DNA from: Lachnospiraceae bacterium
GTDB taxonomy: Bacteria > Bacillota > Clostridia > Lachnospirales > Lachnospiraceae
Length of the DNA stretch: 64,000 nt
NCBI GenBank assembly: GCA_015056915.1
Contig: SVFK01000001.1
Coordinates: 124,001-188,000, forward strand
Direction: 5' to 3'
The position numbers and the translations under genes are program-made. The notes beneath the pieces are model-generated. The model was not told the origin of the DNA, did no database searches, and saw nothing but the letters and a program-made list of their open reading frames with translations. Shown in pieces: positions 33,998-42,171 of this stretch (position 1 is its first letter; every line of letters starts with the position of its first letter).

Positions 33998-34220
33998 TTA
34001 TAAACTATTGGCTTCCTTCCATTTATTAAAAAATTCAGTAAATGTCAAATAACGTTCACTCTTATTAAGACTAACAGCCTTTGTTGCAACTTGATAGCTT
34101 TCTTCATTCAACTGCCAATTAGATAATGAACATGGGAAAAATTGATTTTTATATTAACCAAGTAAAATCATGCAATTCTTTAAGTCTAAATTCGATAGAA
34201 TCAATTTTGTTAATTACCAT
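33998..34220 (-). pseudogene. Remnant of a Ser/Thr-kinase-like gene with a large internal deletion
   Basis: Too short and broken to be called as a gene. From ATG 34220 the frame reads MVINKIDSIEFRLKELHDFT then stops after 23 codons; in another frame, directly after, YKNQFFPCSLSNWQL and ATKAVSLNKSERYLTFTEFF continue to a stop at 33998. The second piece looks like the last helices of a protein-kinase C-lobe (the A-x-x-x-N-x-S-E-R-Y feature). So the beginning and end of a kinase-like protein remain and the middle, including the active site, is gone. I recognise the family from memory; a search should confirm it. Confidence 0.6.
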
Positions 34221-34231
34221 TGTTATTTATC

Positions 34232-34762
34232 TTACCTTTCACAATATTGATAAGCAATTCTGGGATCGCCGTTCTTTAAATAAATGATTCCGCATTTCTG
34301 AAAACCATATTTTTCCACAACGTGTTGCATGGTATGATTGTCGTGGTGGGTGTCCACACGGATATTATCAATCTTGCTTTTACAAAATTCCATACATTTT
34401 TCGAAAAGACCCTTTATTGTGCCGTCGCCGGCAATTCGATGTATGGTGCCATAAGGCGCATCATTGCACCAGCCCTTTCCTTCAATGTATGCGTAAGTGG
34501 GTTCCTCTTCCAAAAAGAATACAAACACCCCATGAATTACGCCGGCTTGCTTATACACATATAACTGTTTTTTGCTAATATCCTGCTCCAAGGTCTCTCT
34601 GTCCGGATAAGTACCTCTCCACTGATTAGGATTACCGCTGTCACGCATGTACTGCTTGGCGATATCGTATATGGCAAGAATTCGCTCTATATCTTCGAAA
34701 CAAGCCGGAAGAATTTGGCTGAGAGCTTCCGAATTATCACTCTGTAAATTGTTCATTTTCAT
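34232..34762 (-). CDS. GNAT-family N-acetyltransferase
   Basis: 176 residues. The fold starts with LPACFEDIERILAIYDIAKQ, and HRIAGDGTIKGLFEKCMEFC with VDTHHDNHTMQHVVEKYGF is the acetyl-CoA-binding and C-terminal part of a GNAT subgroup often annotated as acetyltransferase near MATE pumps. The usual RxxGxG loop is replaced by a weaker GDGTIKG. The ATG overlaps the MATE stop by four bases (ATGA), so the two are translationally coupled. Confidence 0.85.
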   Translation of the reverse strand: MKMNNLQSDNSEALSQILPACFEDIERILAIYDIAKQYMRDSGNPNQWRGTYPDRETLEQDISKKQLYVYKQAGVIHGVFVFFLEEEPTYAYIEGKGWCNDAPYGTIHRIAGDGTIKGLFEKCMEFCKSKIDNIRVDTHHDNHTMQHVVEKYGFQKCGIIYLKNGDPRIAYQYCER

Positions 34763-36150
34763 ATCTTCTCCTCATTTAGCGGGTTCCATGTTCCCCGCAC
34801 AAAACAAATCAAAAACAGCACAAACAACAGCAGATTATGCAAAATCATGCATGCCCATGCGGATACCAAACCATAGCTCAGAAGCTGTGTACAAATAAAG
34901 GTTCCCACAATGCGTACCATCCACATACCGATAATATTGTATACGAAAGGCGCCTTGGTTTTGCCCACGCCCTGCATCATACCCTCCACAATAATGGAGA
35001 AGCCATAGAAGGGCTCCGAAACCGCCACCATCCTCAATACAATAGTACCCAGACCTACAACCTCCTCGCTGGTGGAAAAGATTTGCATCAGATTCGGTGC
35101 AAATGCAAACAAGCATGCTCCCGAGCAAATCATAAGAGCAATTTCAATGGGAATAAACATTGCCGCAAGATCCTTCATCCGTTTCTTATCATTGGCACCG
35201 TAAGCATTTCCCGCCAAGGTTGCTGCTGCCGTCTGCATGCCGTATCCCGGAATATAAAAGGCAGATTCCACGGTATTGGCAATGGTATGTGCCGCCGTCG
35301 CCACCTCTCCCAAGGAATTTATCATCGAGGCAAATGCCACATATCCCAAGGAAGTTCCGAAACGCTGAAGCATATTGGGCAACGCCACACGCAAACAGGG
35401 TCTCAATATACTCATGTCCGGCCTCAAGGTCTGTCCCCGCGGAGAAACAAGGGGATGTCGCCACAAAACAACCGTAATGCAGATACCACCTACAGTAAAT
35501 GCCACAGCACTTGCCACTGCCGCACCGATTACTCCCAGTCCTGCTCCGGGCATCGTAACGCTATAATCAAAAATAAATATAGTGCGCGTAGGATAAATCA
35601 ACAGGAAATTCAGCACTACATTAATCACATTTACAATAATACCGATTTTCATAGGTGTCTTGGTATCACCGGCAGCACGCAGCACCGTCCCAAAAATAAT
35701 GCTTGCCGTGCGGGGTAACATGGGCAGATACAAAATAAAGAAGTATACACCTGCCAACTGTTGAATACTCTCGTCCACCTGCATCCACACCGGAATCACA
35801 CCACTGAGCGAAAGTGTCAATATGGTGAAAAAGCTTCCTACCGTCAGCACCGCCAAAACAGCCTGAGATACAGCTCTCTTTGCCGCCGGCCTGTCATTGG
35901 CTCCGCAGGCCTTGGCAATAAAAGCAAGAAAGCCTACACTCAATGCTGAAATAGAGCTGTTAATCAGCCAGTTTACGGTGGTCGTGGCTCCCACAGCCGC
36001 AGTCGCCTGAGTTCCCAGCGAGCCTACCATTGCCGTATCTATATATTGGACTGCAGTCTGCATCAGCTGCTCCAGCATCGTGGGCCAGGCAAGTGTCAGA
36101 ATCACTGCAATCATGTTTGTATTTATCTTTCGAAAAATTTTCTTTTGCAT
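34759..36150 (-). CDS. MATE family efflux transporter
   Basis: 463 residues with 12 hydrophobic helices, the MATE standard. LAWPTMLEQLMQTAVQYIDTAMVGSLG at the start and LPNMLQRFGTSLGYVAF in the second half are characteristic of the two bundled repeats. Exports cationic drugs or metabolites with Na+ or H+; substrate unknown. The start follows AGAGGTATTAC, and the gene is 20 bases after a GNAT gene and coupled to another by ATGA, so acetyltransferase-pump-acetyltransferase form one operon. Confidence 0.93.
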   Translation of the reverse strand: MQKKIFRKINTNMIAVILTLAWPTMLEQLMQTAVQYIDTAMVGSLGTQATAAVGATTTVNWLINSSISALSVGFLAFIAKACGANDRPAAKRAVSQAVLAVLTVGSFFTILTLSLSGVIPVWMQVDESIQQLAGVYFFILYLPMLPRTASIIFGTVLRAAGDTKTPMKIGIIVNVINVVLNFLLIYPTRTIFIFDYSVTMPGAGLGVIGAAVASAVAFTVGGICITVVLWRHPLVSPRGQTLRPDMSILRPCLRVALPNMLQRFGTSLGYVAFASMINSLGEVATAAHTIANTVESAFYIPGYGMQTAAATLAGNAYGANDKKRMKDLAAMFIPIEIALMICSGACLFAFAPNLMQIFSTSEEVVGLGTIVLRMVAVSEPFYGFSIIVEGMMQGVGKTKAPFVYNIIGMWMVRIVGTFICTQLLSYGLVSAWACMILHNLLLFVLFLICFVRGTWNPLNEEKI

Positions 36151-36170
36151 GTAATACCTCTGGTGACTGA

Positions 36171-36641
36171 TTAAAGTATTTTTTCCATACCGATTTTCTG
36201 GGGTATCAGCCCACATTTTTCATAAAATTTCATAGCACCTTCATTACAAGACCAGACGTTTAGCGTGACATTATAGCAAGCCTGTTCCTTGGCAAAAGCA
36301 AGCACATAATCATACAACTGCTTTCCGATGTGCATGCCTCTCTTTTCCTCATCCACGCACAAATCATCTATGTATAAGGTCTTTATATCTGTCAGGATAT
36401 TGTTATCAACATACTGTTGGAGTATGCAGAACGCATATCCCAGCACCTCGTCATGCTCATCCACCGCCACAAAAATAGGCTTGGTATCATCTGCAATAAT
36501 GCAAGCCAACTCTTCATCCGTATACTTTTTAACATTTGCCTTGAATAAATCCGGTCTGCCGTTGTGATGAACCATCAGCACCTGTAATAAAAGCTTGTTG
36601 ATTCCGTTCATATCTTTTTGAATTGCGCGTCTTATTTTCAT
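36171..36641 (-). CDS. GNAT-family N-acetyltransferase
   Basis: 156 residues from MKIRRAIQKDMNGINKLLLQ. The acetyl-CoA loop is VDEEKRGMHIGKQLYDYVLA and the C-terminal NEGAMKFYEKCGLIPQKIGM is standard. AAAAGGAG precedes the ATG. Close relatives are often annotated as diamine or ribosomal-type acetyltransferases, but the substrate is not evident here. First gene of the putative operon with the MATE pump. Confidence 0.88.
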   Translation of the reverse strand: MKIRRAIQKDMNGINKLLLQVLMVHHNGRPDLFKANVKKYTDEELACIIADDTKPIFVAVDEHDEVLGYAFCILQQYVDNNILTDIKTLYIDDLCVDEEKRGMHIGKQLYDYVLAFAKEQACYNVTLNVWSCNEGAMKFYEKCGLIPQKIGMEKIL

Positions 36642-36676
36642 AATGCAGCTCCTTTTATAATGTACTCTATTAAAAA

Positions 36677-37393
36677 CTACGGTAGAAAGGCAAAAATCAC
36701 CGCAATCACAATCGCGGGAAGCAGATTGGCTACGCGTATCTTCTTGCCCCATACCAGATTTAAGCCGACACAAAAGATTAGAATCGAGCCGATGAGCGAC
36801 AAATTTGCCAAGGCTCCGGCTGTCATTACAGGCTTAATAAACCTTGCAAGGAGCGTCACTTTTCCCTGCAGAATCGCAACGGGAATTGCAGAAAAAGCGC
36901 AACCCTTTCCCATGGAGCCCGTCATAACAAGGATAATAATCAAATCCAGCACTGCCTTGGTAGCCAGTATGGAATAATCGCCGAAAATACCGTCCTCAAT
37001 AGCACCTACAATAGCCATGGCTCCAATACAAACAGTCAGGGATGCCGTCACAAACGCATCTACAAAATTCTTTTCATTCGAATTGCCGGTTTTCACCTTC
37101 AACCATTCCCCAAAACGTTCAAACTTATCTTCAAAATTAAGAAATTCACCAATTAAGGCTCCCAGTGCCAACGATACGACAATCAGCATAGAATTGCCGC
37201 TAATCACACTGCTTCCTTCCACTGTCAGCATTCCTTCCAGTGCTCCGGCAATTCCCAAAAAAAGAACGCATACACCGCATACCTTATTCAAGGTATCCTG
37301 ATAGCGTTCCGACAGGAAACGTCCGCACAGTTTTCCCAGCAAACCACCTGCTATAATCGCAACAACATTAATGATTGTACCTAAACCAACCAT
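36677..37393 (-). CDS. DUF554 membrane protein
   Basis: 238 residues from MVGLGTIINVVAIIAGGLLG with about seven hydrophobic segments; the glycine-rich first helix and AIVGAIEDGIFGDYSIL, LDLIIILVMTGSMGKG are typical of DUF554 (YqgA/YdfK) proteins, inner-membrane proteins of unknown function, perhaps transporters. The second ATG was chosen because AAAGGAG is eight bases before it. 35 bases upstream of the GNAT-MATE operon on the same strand, and may be part of it. Confidence 0.88.
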   Translation of the reverse strand: MVGLGTIINVVAIIAGGLLGKLCGRFLSERYQDTLNKVCGVCVLFLGIAGALEGMLTVEGSSVISGNSMLIVVSLALGALIGEFLNFEDKFERFGEWLKVKTGNSNEKNFVDAFVTASLTVCIGAMAIVGAIEDGIFGDYSILATKAVLDLIIILVMTGSMGKGCAFSAIPVAILQGKVTLLARFIKPVMTAGALANLSLIGSILIFCVGLNLVWGKKIRVANLLPAIVIAVIFAFLP

Positions 37394-37433
37394 TTCCATT
37401 ACTCCTTTATACCTTCTCTTTTTCTGTCAATTA

Positions 37434-38030
37434 TTACTTTTTATCGGCCTGCGCATTTCCCTTAAATTCCTTTTCTATGTAGGCATGCTCCGTAATTGCA
37501 ATCATTTCTTGTCCTTCAAAATCCATTTCCACAATATAGGGCATCCAATCAATAATGCGCAAAAAATCATTGCATCCAAACTCCGGATTATAATAATTCA
37601 TAATGGTACTCAGTGCTGTTCCGTGGGTTCCAATTACAATGTTTTTCCCTCTATTTGCTTCAAGAATCTCTTGTAGCGCTTCTATATTACGCGCTTGTAC
37701 CATGCGGATAGATTCTCCGCCCTCCTCATGATAATCATGATCAGCCCAACGCTTTTGAAACATTCCGTGATTATTGCCATCACGACCCTTTTCCCTTTCA
37801 CGCAGGCGTTCATCCGTCTGAATGCTTCTTCCATAATAATCAGCCGTCTCCTGAATAGTGGAAAGGCTCCGTTTATAGGGACTGCAATAAAAACAGTCTA
37901 TTTCCTTATCCTTCAAGGTATCCAACACGATTTTGGCATCAGCTGCCCCTTCCTCAGTAAGGGGTCTTGTCCTATCATCCGGATAATTATGCTCCGGTTG
38001 CGCATGTCTTACAAAAAATACTCTTGTCAT
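37434..38030 (-). CDS. Histidine phosphatase family protein (copy 1)
   Basis: 198 residues. MTRVFFVRHAQPEHN carries the RHA phospho-His motif; SPYKRSLSTIQ the second Arg; IGTHGTALSTIMNYY the second active His. Member of the phosphoglycerate-mutase-like branch 1; removes phosphate from small metabolites. It is clearly paralogous to the gene at 40390-40959: both keep PLTEEG/ELSDKG, the THGTALSTI(I/M)NYY block and the length. The two probably arose by duplication or separate acquisition. Confidence 0.9.
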   Translation of the reverse strand: MTRVFFVRHAQPEHNYPDDRTRPLTEEGAADAKIVLDTLKDKEIDCFYCSPYKRSLSTIQETADYYGRSIQTDERLREREKGRDGNNHGMFQKRWADHDYHEEGGESIRMVQARNIEALQEILEANRGKNIVIGTHGTALSTIMNYYNPEFGCNDFLRIIDWMPYIVEMDFEGQEMIAITEHAYIEKEFKGNAQADKK

Positions 38031-38126
38031 AATAAATCCTTTCTAACTAAATCTTCCTAACTAAGCCTTCCTAACAAAAATGTTGTTCTACTCAATGTGT
38101 TTTTCTTACCTTTTAATATAATCTTC

Positions 38127-38501
38127 TTACATTCCGTATTTATTTGCATTCTGCACGGTCACGGTATCACCCTTTTTAAGTTGTTCCTTGGATATTCCCC
38201 GAAGTCCCAATCCGACATGCTCCGTTCTATAGGCACAATCATTCGATTTGCGCTCTTTTGTATGAGCATCCACAGCTGTAATTGTAGTTTCCAGGATACT
38301 TCCACTTGCGTTTACTTTTGCCATTTCGCCGACTCTGCACATTCCCGCCGATACCGTTCCTGTTACAACCGTTCCTACTCCCATGATGGTATATACTTCA
38401 TCAATCGTCAGTTCAAAGTTTTGCGTTAAACAATCTGCCACATTAATCTTACTCATATATTCTTTTTCGCGTTCTTTTTTACTTTTACCAAATAATCCCA
38501 T
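38127..38501 (-). CDS. Free-standing EF-Tu/SelB domain-II-like protein
   Basis: 124 residues. TIDEVYTIMGVGTVVTGTVS, GEMAKVNASG, TTITAVDAHTKER and LGLRGISKEQLKKGDTV follow closely the beta-barrel domain II of EF-Tu or SelB, but there is no GTPase domain and only a short charged leader MGLFGKSKKEREKEYMSK. It cannot bind GTP or tRNA in the usual way. GAGGTATTG precedes the ATG. Stand-alone domain II proteins are widespread but uncharacterised in Clostridia. Its relation to the EF-Tu-targeting Doc toxin 5.5 kb away is only positional. Confidence 0.82.
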   Translation of the reverse strand: MGLFGKSKKEREKEYMSKINVADCLTQNFELTIDEVYTIMGVGTVVTGTVSAGMCRVGEMAKVNASGSILETTITAVDAHTKERKSNDCAYRTEHVGLGLRGISKEQLKKGDTVTVQNANKYGM

Positions 38502-39001
38502 AATACAATACCTCTACAAGATTAATTCATAATTCCTTGTTAAGAAACTTTACTTTACAGCCCGATTCAATTTACTTTTGGGTGTGCAAAAATGCACCGG
38601 GCATCTATATTTGCTAAAAGAGCATATTCTATCCGCTCCAAAAGGGGCTAAAAACCTATTCTCATCGGATAGAAATTTCAAAATTATAAAATATAGATGC
38701 CGAAAGATACCAAAATCACATATGTAAACACAAAAAATATGGCTTTTCTCCTTAAAAAGGCAGCTAGTTTCTTTTGAAAAGTAAATTCTAGATGACGGAC
38801 AACTGAAAAACACTCTAAAATCGGCAGCTAGATTATGCCTAAAGTCATTTTCTATCTGTTTTCTATCTCTAACCTATCATCATTTCTTACATATGTGCCT
38901 ATTAGCATGATGTCTCATTTCTTGCAAGTCATTTTATCTTGCCTTCATAGCAAGAGATACGTCCTTTTTTCACTTATGTCACCTCTTCATAAAGTTGAAA
39001 T
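38502..39001. repeat. Gene-free region with dispersed intergenic element
   Basis: 500 bases without a credible gene. It holds GCATCTATATTTGC...AAATATAGATGC (38600-38701) as a long inverted pair, ATTCTATCCG and CATCGGATAGAAAT, and two GGCAGCTAG motifs. The same words (AGATAGAA, GCAGCTA, ATCTAGA) occur in the gene-free stretch at 63.1-63.4 kb and the GATAGAA word in the 64-bp array. Confidence 0.6.
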
Positions 39002-39832
39002 CTATCTCTCTAATGAATTTGTAAATTCGATTATTTCTTTACACATCTCATCACTTTTGAAATGATGAATATAATGCCCACAATCAAAACAAATCAACTT
39101 CGCGCTCATTAATGTTGCAAATTCCCGTTGATTATCAAGCCAATACTTTGATGTTTGATTGCCATTTGATGCAAACAACAAAGTCGGACATTTAATGTTA
39201 TCATCCTCACTTACTACTCTTGAATTTTTTTTAACTTCACCCGCTTCGTTGATATAACAAATATTAAACGCATTTCTTTTCCTTAAAAGTTTATGTTGTT
39301 TTATTTCGTCCTCTGTTAAAGAGCGATTATTTAATTGACACAGAATATTTGCAAATTTAAGTCTGGTTGCAACTCTCATCAAGCGTGTTCTTTTTTTAAT
39401 CTCCTCATCCGTCCAATTATTATAAGTTAAAGGCGTTGCCATATCAATTCCGATAATCGCGGAGACATCATCAGGATATTTTTGTTTCCATCTTATTGCT
39501 TCCAATCCAGACATGGAATGAGGTGCTAAAATATATGGGCCTGTTTCTCCAACAACTCTCAATGCTTGTCTTTGTATTGAAACAAGCGTATCTATATCAC
39601 AGGCAGATTCGCAAATATCTGAATATCCATATCCATATTTTTCAATAACAATAACCCTAAAATTATGAAACAATTTTTCGTAAAGAATTTTGAAATCATA
39701 CACAGGTGCTACAGTACCTGAACCTGACATGAAAACGATTTTGGGAACGTTTTCATTCCCGTGTCTGTATACATGAATTTTATGACCGTTTATTGTTACC
39801 AGTTCTCCATTGCATTTTAATATATTTTTCAT
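39002..39832 (-). CDS. Alpha/beta hydrolase (proline iminopeptidase-like)
   Basis: 276 residues. The start VTINGHKIHVYRHGNENVPK, oxyanion region FMSGSGT, nucleophile elbow LAPHSMSGLEA with Ser, and the late CGHYIHHF with the catalytic His are those of alpha/beta hydrolases. The order suggests a small-molecule or peptide esterase; the substrate is unknown. Low-GC gene, single, with ACAAATTGGGATT immediately upstream of its ribosome site, a motif shared with other genes of this region. Confidence 0.85.
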   Translation of the reverse strand: MKNILKCNGELVTINGHKIHVYRHGNENVPKIVFMSGSGTVAPVYDFKILYEKLFHNFRVIVIEKYGYGYSDICESACDIDTLVSIQRQALRVVGETGPYILAPHSMSGLEAIRWKQKYPDDVSAIIGIDMATPLTYNNWTDEEIKKRTRLMRVATRLKFANILCQLNNRSLTEDEIKQHKLLRKRNAFNICYINEAGEVKKNSRVVSEDDNIKCPTLLFASNGNQTSKYWLDNQREFATLMSAKLICFDCGHYIHHFKSDEMCKEIIEFTNSLER

Positions 39833-39856
39833 ATGATCTCACTCACAAATTGGGAT

Positions 39857-40336
39857 TCATCTAAATTTCTCCAAACGAAATAATTGTTCTTCATCAACAA
39901 CATTGATGCCATTCTTATATGTATATCCCATTTTTTTATAGAACTCACACGCTGTAATTGAAGCAGGAATTTCAACACGCTTTGCCCTTAAAAAGTATTC
40001 ATCTTTTTCTAATGCTTCAATTATCTTTCTTCCAACACCCTTTCCTTGATATTCTGGTAAAACAAATATATTAAACAAACTACTTTCATCTTCTTTTCCC
40101 CAATATGAACCTATTGCTCCACAACCTACAATAGCTTTTTCATCTTCAATTACATAAAAATGAGTCCAAGAAGCTCTCTTAATTACACCATCTGGGGTAA
40201 ACATTTTCACATCATTTTCAATATATTCTTTTGAATAATCTTTTATATTTGTTGTCCTTAAAGTCTTAATAATTAATTTAGACACCTCATCTGCATCACT
40301 ATTTTGAAATCTTCTTACAATATAATTATCACTCAT
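39857..40336 (-). CDS. GNAT-family N-acetyltransferase
   Basis: 159 residues from MSDNYIVRRFQNSDADEVSK. FVLPEYQGKGVGRKIIEALE is the classic acetyl-CoA loop (Q-x-x-G-x-G), and PASITACEFYKKMGYTYKNG the C-terminal part. GGAGGTTAT precedes the ATG. Very AT-rich. Single gene between the hydrolase and phosphatase genes; substrate not known. Confidence 0.92.
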   Translation of the reverse strand: MSDNYIVRRFQNSDADEVSKLIIKTLRTTNIKDYSKEYIENDVKMFTPDGVIKRASWTHFYVIEDEKAIVGCGAIGSYWGKEDESSLFNIFVLPEYQGKGVGRKIIEALEKDEYFLRAKRVEIPASITACEFYKKMGYTYKNGINVVDEEQLFRLEKFR

Positions 40337-40389
40337 ATAACCTCCAAAAAATTGCAATTTATCGCTCCGGGATACTGAAATTCGCGCAA

Positions 40390-40959
40390 CTACCCCTCAA
40401 ATAAATTGTACTTCTGAATCTTAACACACTCATTCTCTTCAAAGGTAAACTCTACAACCCAAGGCATTAAATGCCTAATCTTATCAAAATCAGAATAACC
40501 AAAGGTTTTGTCATAATAGTTAATGATTGTGCTTAATGCAGTTCCATGACTCCCAACAACAATGTTTTTATCTTTATGCATTGTTAGTACTCTATTTAAT
40601 GCAAAAACATTTCTGTTTTGCACTTCTTCTAGGCATTCACCATCAGATAATTTGTAACTAAAATCTTCCCATTGCATCTTACAGAATGAATTAAAATCTT
40701 CTATCCACTCACTATCTACTCTACGCTCTTTAAACTCATCTATAATGGTAACATCAATACCTTTTACTTCTGCAAAGTCGCGTACAGTATCAATTGCTCT
40801 TTTAAATGGACTTGATAATACAATATCAATTTCTTTATCCATCAAAAAATCTGTAACAAGTCTTCTATCCTTTAACCCCTTATCTGAAAGCTCTCTTGAT
40901 GTGTCATCATGATTTTCATAATTAGGTTCTGCATGTCTGACAAAATATATTGTTGTCAC
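40390..40959 (-). CDS. Histidine phosphatase family protein (copy 2)
   Basis: 189 residues starting with GTG (40959): M-TTIYFVRHAEPNYENHDD. AGAGGTG lies six bases before it. RHA motif at 9-11, SSPFKRAIDT, VGSHGTALSTIINYYDKT with the second His. Paralogue of the gene at 37434-38030. The longer open frame upstream overlaps the tautomerase gene and is not likely translated. CAATTTGCAGAGGTG directly before the start joins the end of the tautomerase gene. Confidence 0.9.
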   Translation of the reverse strand: MTTIYFVRHAEPNYENHDDTSRELSDKGLKDRRLVTDFLMDKEIDIVLSSPFKRAIDTVRDFAEVKGIDVTIIDEFKERRVDSEWIEDFNSFCKMQWEDFSYKLSDGECLEEVQNRNVFALNRVLTMHKDKNIVVGSHGTALSTIINYYDKTFGYSDFDKIRHLMPWVVEFTFEENECVKIQKYNLFEG

Positions 40960-40993
40960 AATTTTCACCTCTGCAAATTGGGATTTGTATACC

Positions 40994-41221
40994 TTATTTG
41001 TATTCGTAATTTGGTCTGAGATAAACATTTTCATTATCTCTAATTTCTTTTTTGTATACTTGTTCACCCCAATCGCTTCGACTTACTTCTTCAAATGCGA
41101 CAGACACATCATCAATATCAACTTTTAATTCCTCTACAACAACATTTGCAATCTTTTTAGCAAGACTAGTCTTTATTTCATCATTTCTTCCTGGCCATAA
41201 TTTTACAACAACATGCGGCAT
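40994..41221 (-). CDS. 4-oxalocrotonate tautomerase family protein
   Basis: 75 residues, MPHVVVKLWPGRNDEIKTSL. After removal of Met the amino-terminal Pro is the catalytic base of this family; Arg-12 is in the expected place. The family isomerises enol and keto acids and has very mixed roles. GGAGGAG precedes the ATG; 34 bases before the histidine phosphatase gene, with which it may be co-transcribed. Confidence 0.88.
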   Translation of the reverse strand: MPHVVVKLWPGRNDEIKTSLAKKIANVVVEELKVDIDDVSVAFEEVSRSDWGEQVYKKEIRDNENVYLRPNYEYK

Positions 41222-41267
41222 AACAATCTCCTCCATAAATCCAATTTTATCCCGCATTTTCTTGGTA

Positions 41268-41756
41268 TTACTGCAACTGAATTTTATAATATAAGTAATC
41301 GCCCGAAAATGCTGCTTCATCATTATTTTCTTTTTGGTCGTATAAAACAAACCCTACACTTTCATAATTCTTCGGTGCAATTAGGTTACTATTTGTCAAT
41401 ACCCGTATTTCTTTTAACCCTTCATATTCTTTTATACGTCGAACAGCTTCACTCAACTGAGCTTTGCCGAACCCTTTTCCCTTATACTTTGTTCTTATAC
41501 CATTATGCCCTATCTCTACATACCCCGCTCTGTTTCTTGGACCCCAACATATGAATCCTATTGGTTCTCCTTTATAACAAGTTACAAAACCATATTTATC
41601 AGCAATATCAGGATTATCAAAAAAAAATGCGTCCGACTGCTTCCAGTTTTCATCCCAACAGATAGCACATCTTTCATCAAATGAATATGCATCTTTGAGA
41701 ATTTCGTACATAATGCCTCTATTGTAATCAGTAAACTTTCTAAATTCAATATCCAT
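41268..41756 (-). CDS. GNAT-family N-acetyltransferase
   Basis: 162 residues. VEIGHNGIRTKYKGKGFGKA contains the acetyl-CoA loop and NSNLIAPKNYESVGFVLYDQ the C-terminal motif. GGAGAGATGAT precedes the ATG. The long 54-bp repeat array lies upstream, as for the GNAT gene at 18.7-19.2 kb, although the two proteins are not close relatives. Confidence 0.9.
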   Translation of the reverse strand: MDIEFRKFTDYNRGIMYEILKDAYSFDERCAICWDENWKQSDAFFFDNPDIADKYGFVTCYKGEPIGFICWGPRNRAGYVEIGHNGIRTKYKGKGFGKAQLSEAVRRIKEYEGLKEIRVLTNSNLIAPKNYESVGFVLYDQKENNDEAAFSGDYLYYKIQLQ

Positions 41757-41837
41757 ATCATCTCTCCGGCAAAACCCTATTTATGCGGTCACAGAATATC
41801 AACTTGAATTTGGCACACCGAAATCCCCCTACTGATT

Positions 41838-42165
41838 TATGCTTTTGTGTGTTTAGTCGGGGCATTCCTTGCCTTTAACCCGACTGAATTTGCGCTTTTA
41901 CTGTCGCAGGCGGGGGATTTCTTTCTTTTCTACCAGACTATTTTATACTTTTCTTCTTCGCAGGCGGGTATTTTTCTTCCTTTCCACCCGACTGAATTTG
42001 CACTTTTATTGTCGCAGGCGGGGACCTTCCTTGCCTTCCACCCGCCTGAATTTGCGCTTTTACTATCGCAGGCGGGGAATTTCTTTCTTTTCTACCAGAC
42101 TATTTTATACTTTTCTATTCTTAGGTCGGTATTTTGCAAGTGTAACCATAAGCGGCGCGATAAGT
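41838..42165. repeat. 54-bp tandem repeat array, long copy (B)
   Basis: GCAGGCGGG recurs exactly every 54 bases at 41906, 41960, 42014 and 42068; degenerate outer units start near 41852 (TTTAGTCGGG) and 42122 (TAGGTCGGTA). Each unit also carries CCCGACTG or CCCGCCTG, so neighbours can pair into hairpins. Same ends and orientation as array A at 19.3 kb. An open frame of 110 codons runs through it on the plus strand but shows no protein-like features. Confidence 0.9.
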
Positions 42166-42171
42166 TGGGAG

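Noticed and set aside
37434-38030. Phosphoglycerate mutase of glycolysis
   Set aside because: RHA rather than the RHG context of GpmA, shorter than GpmA, and a paralogue nearby; a general histidine phosphatase is safer.
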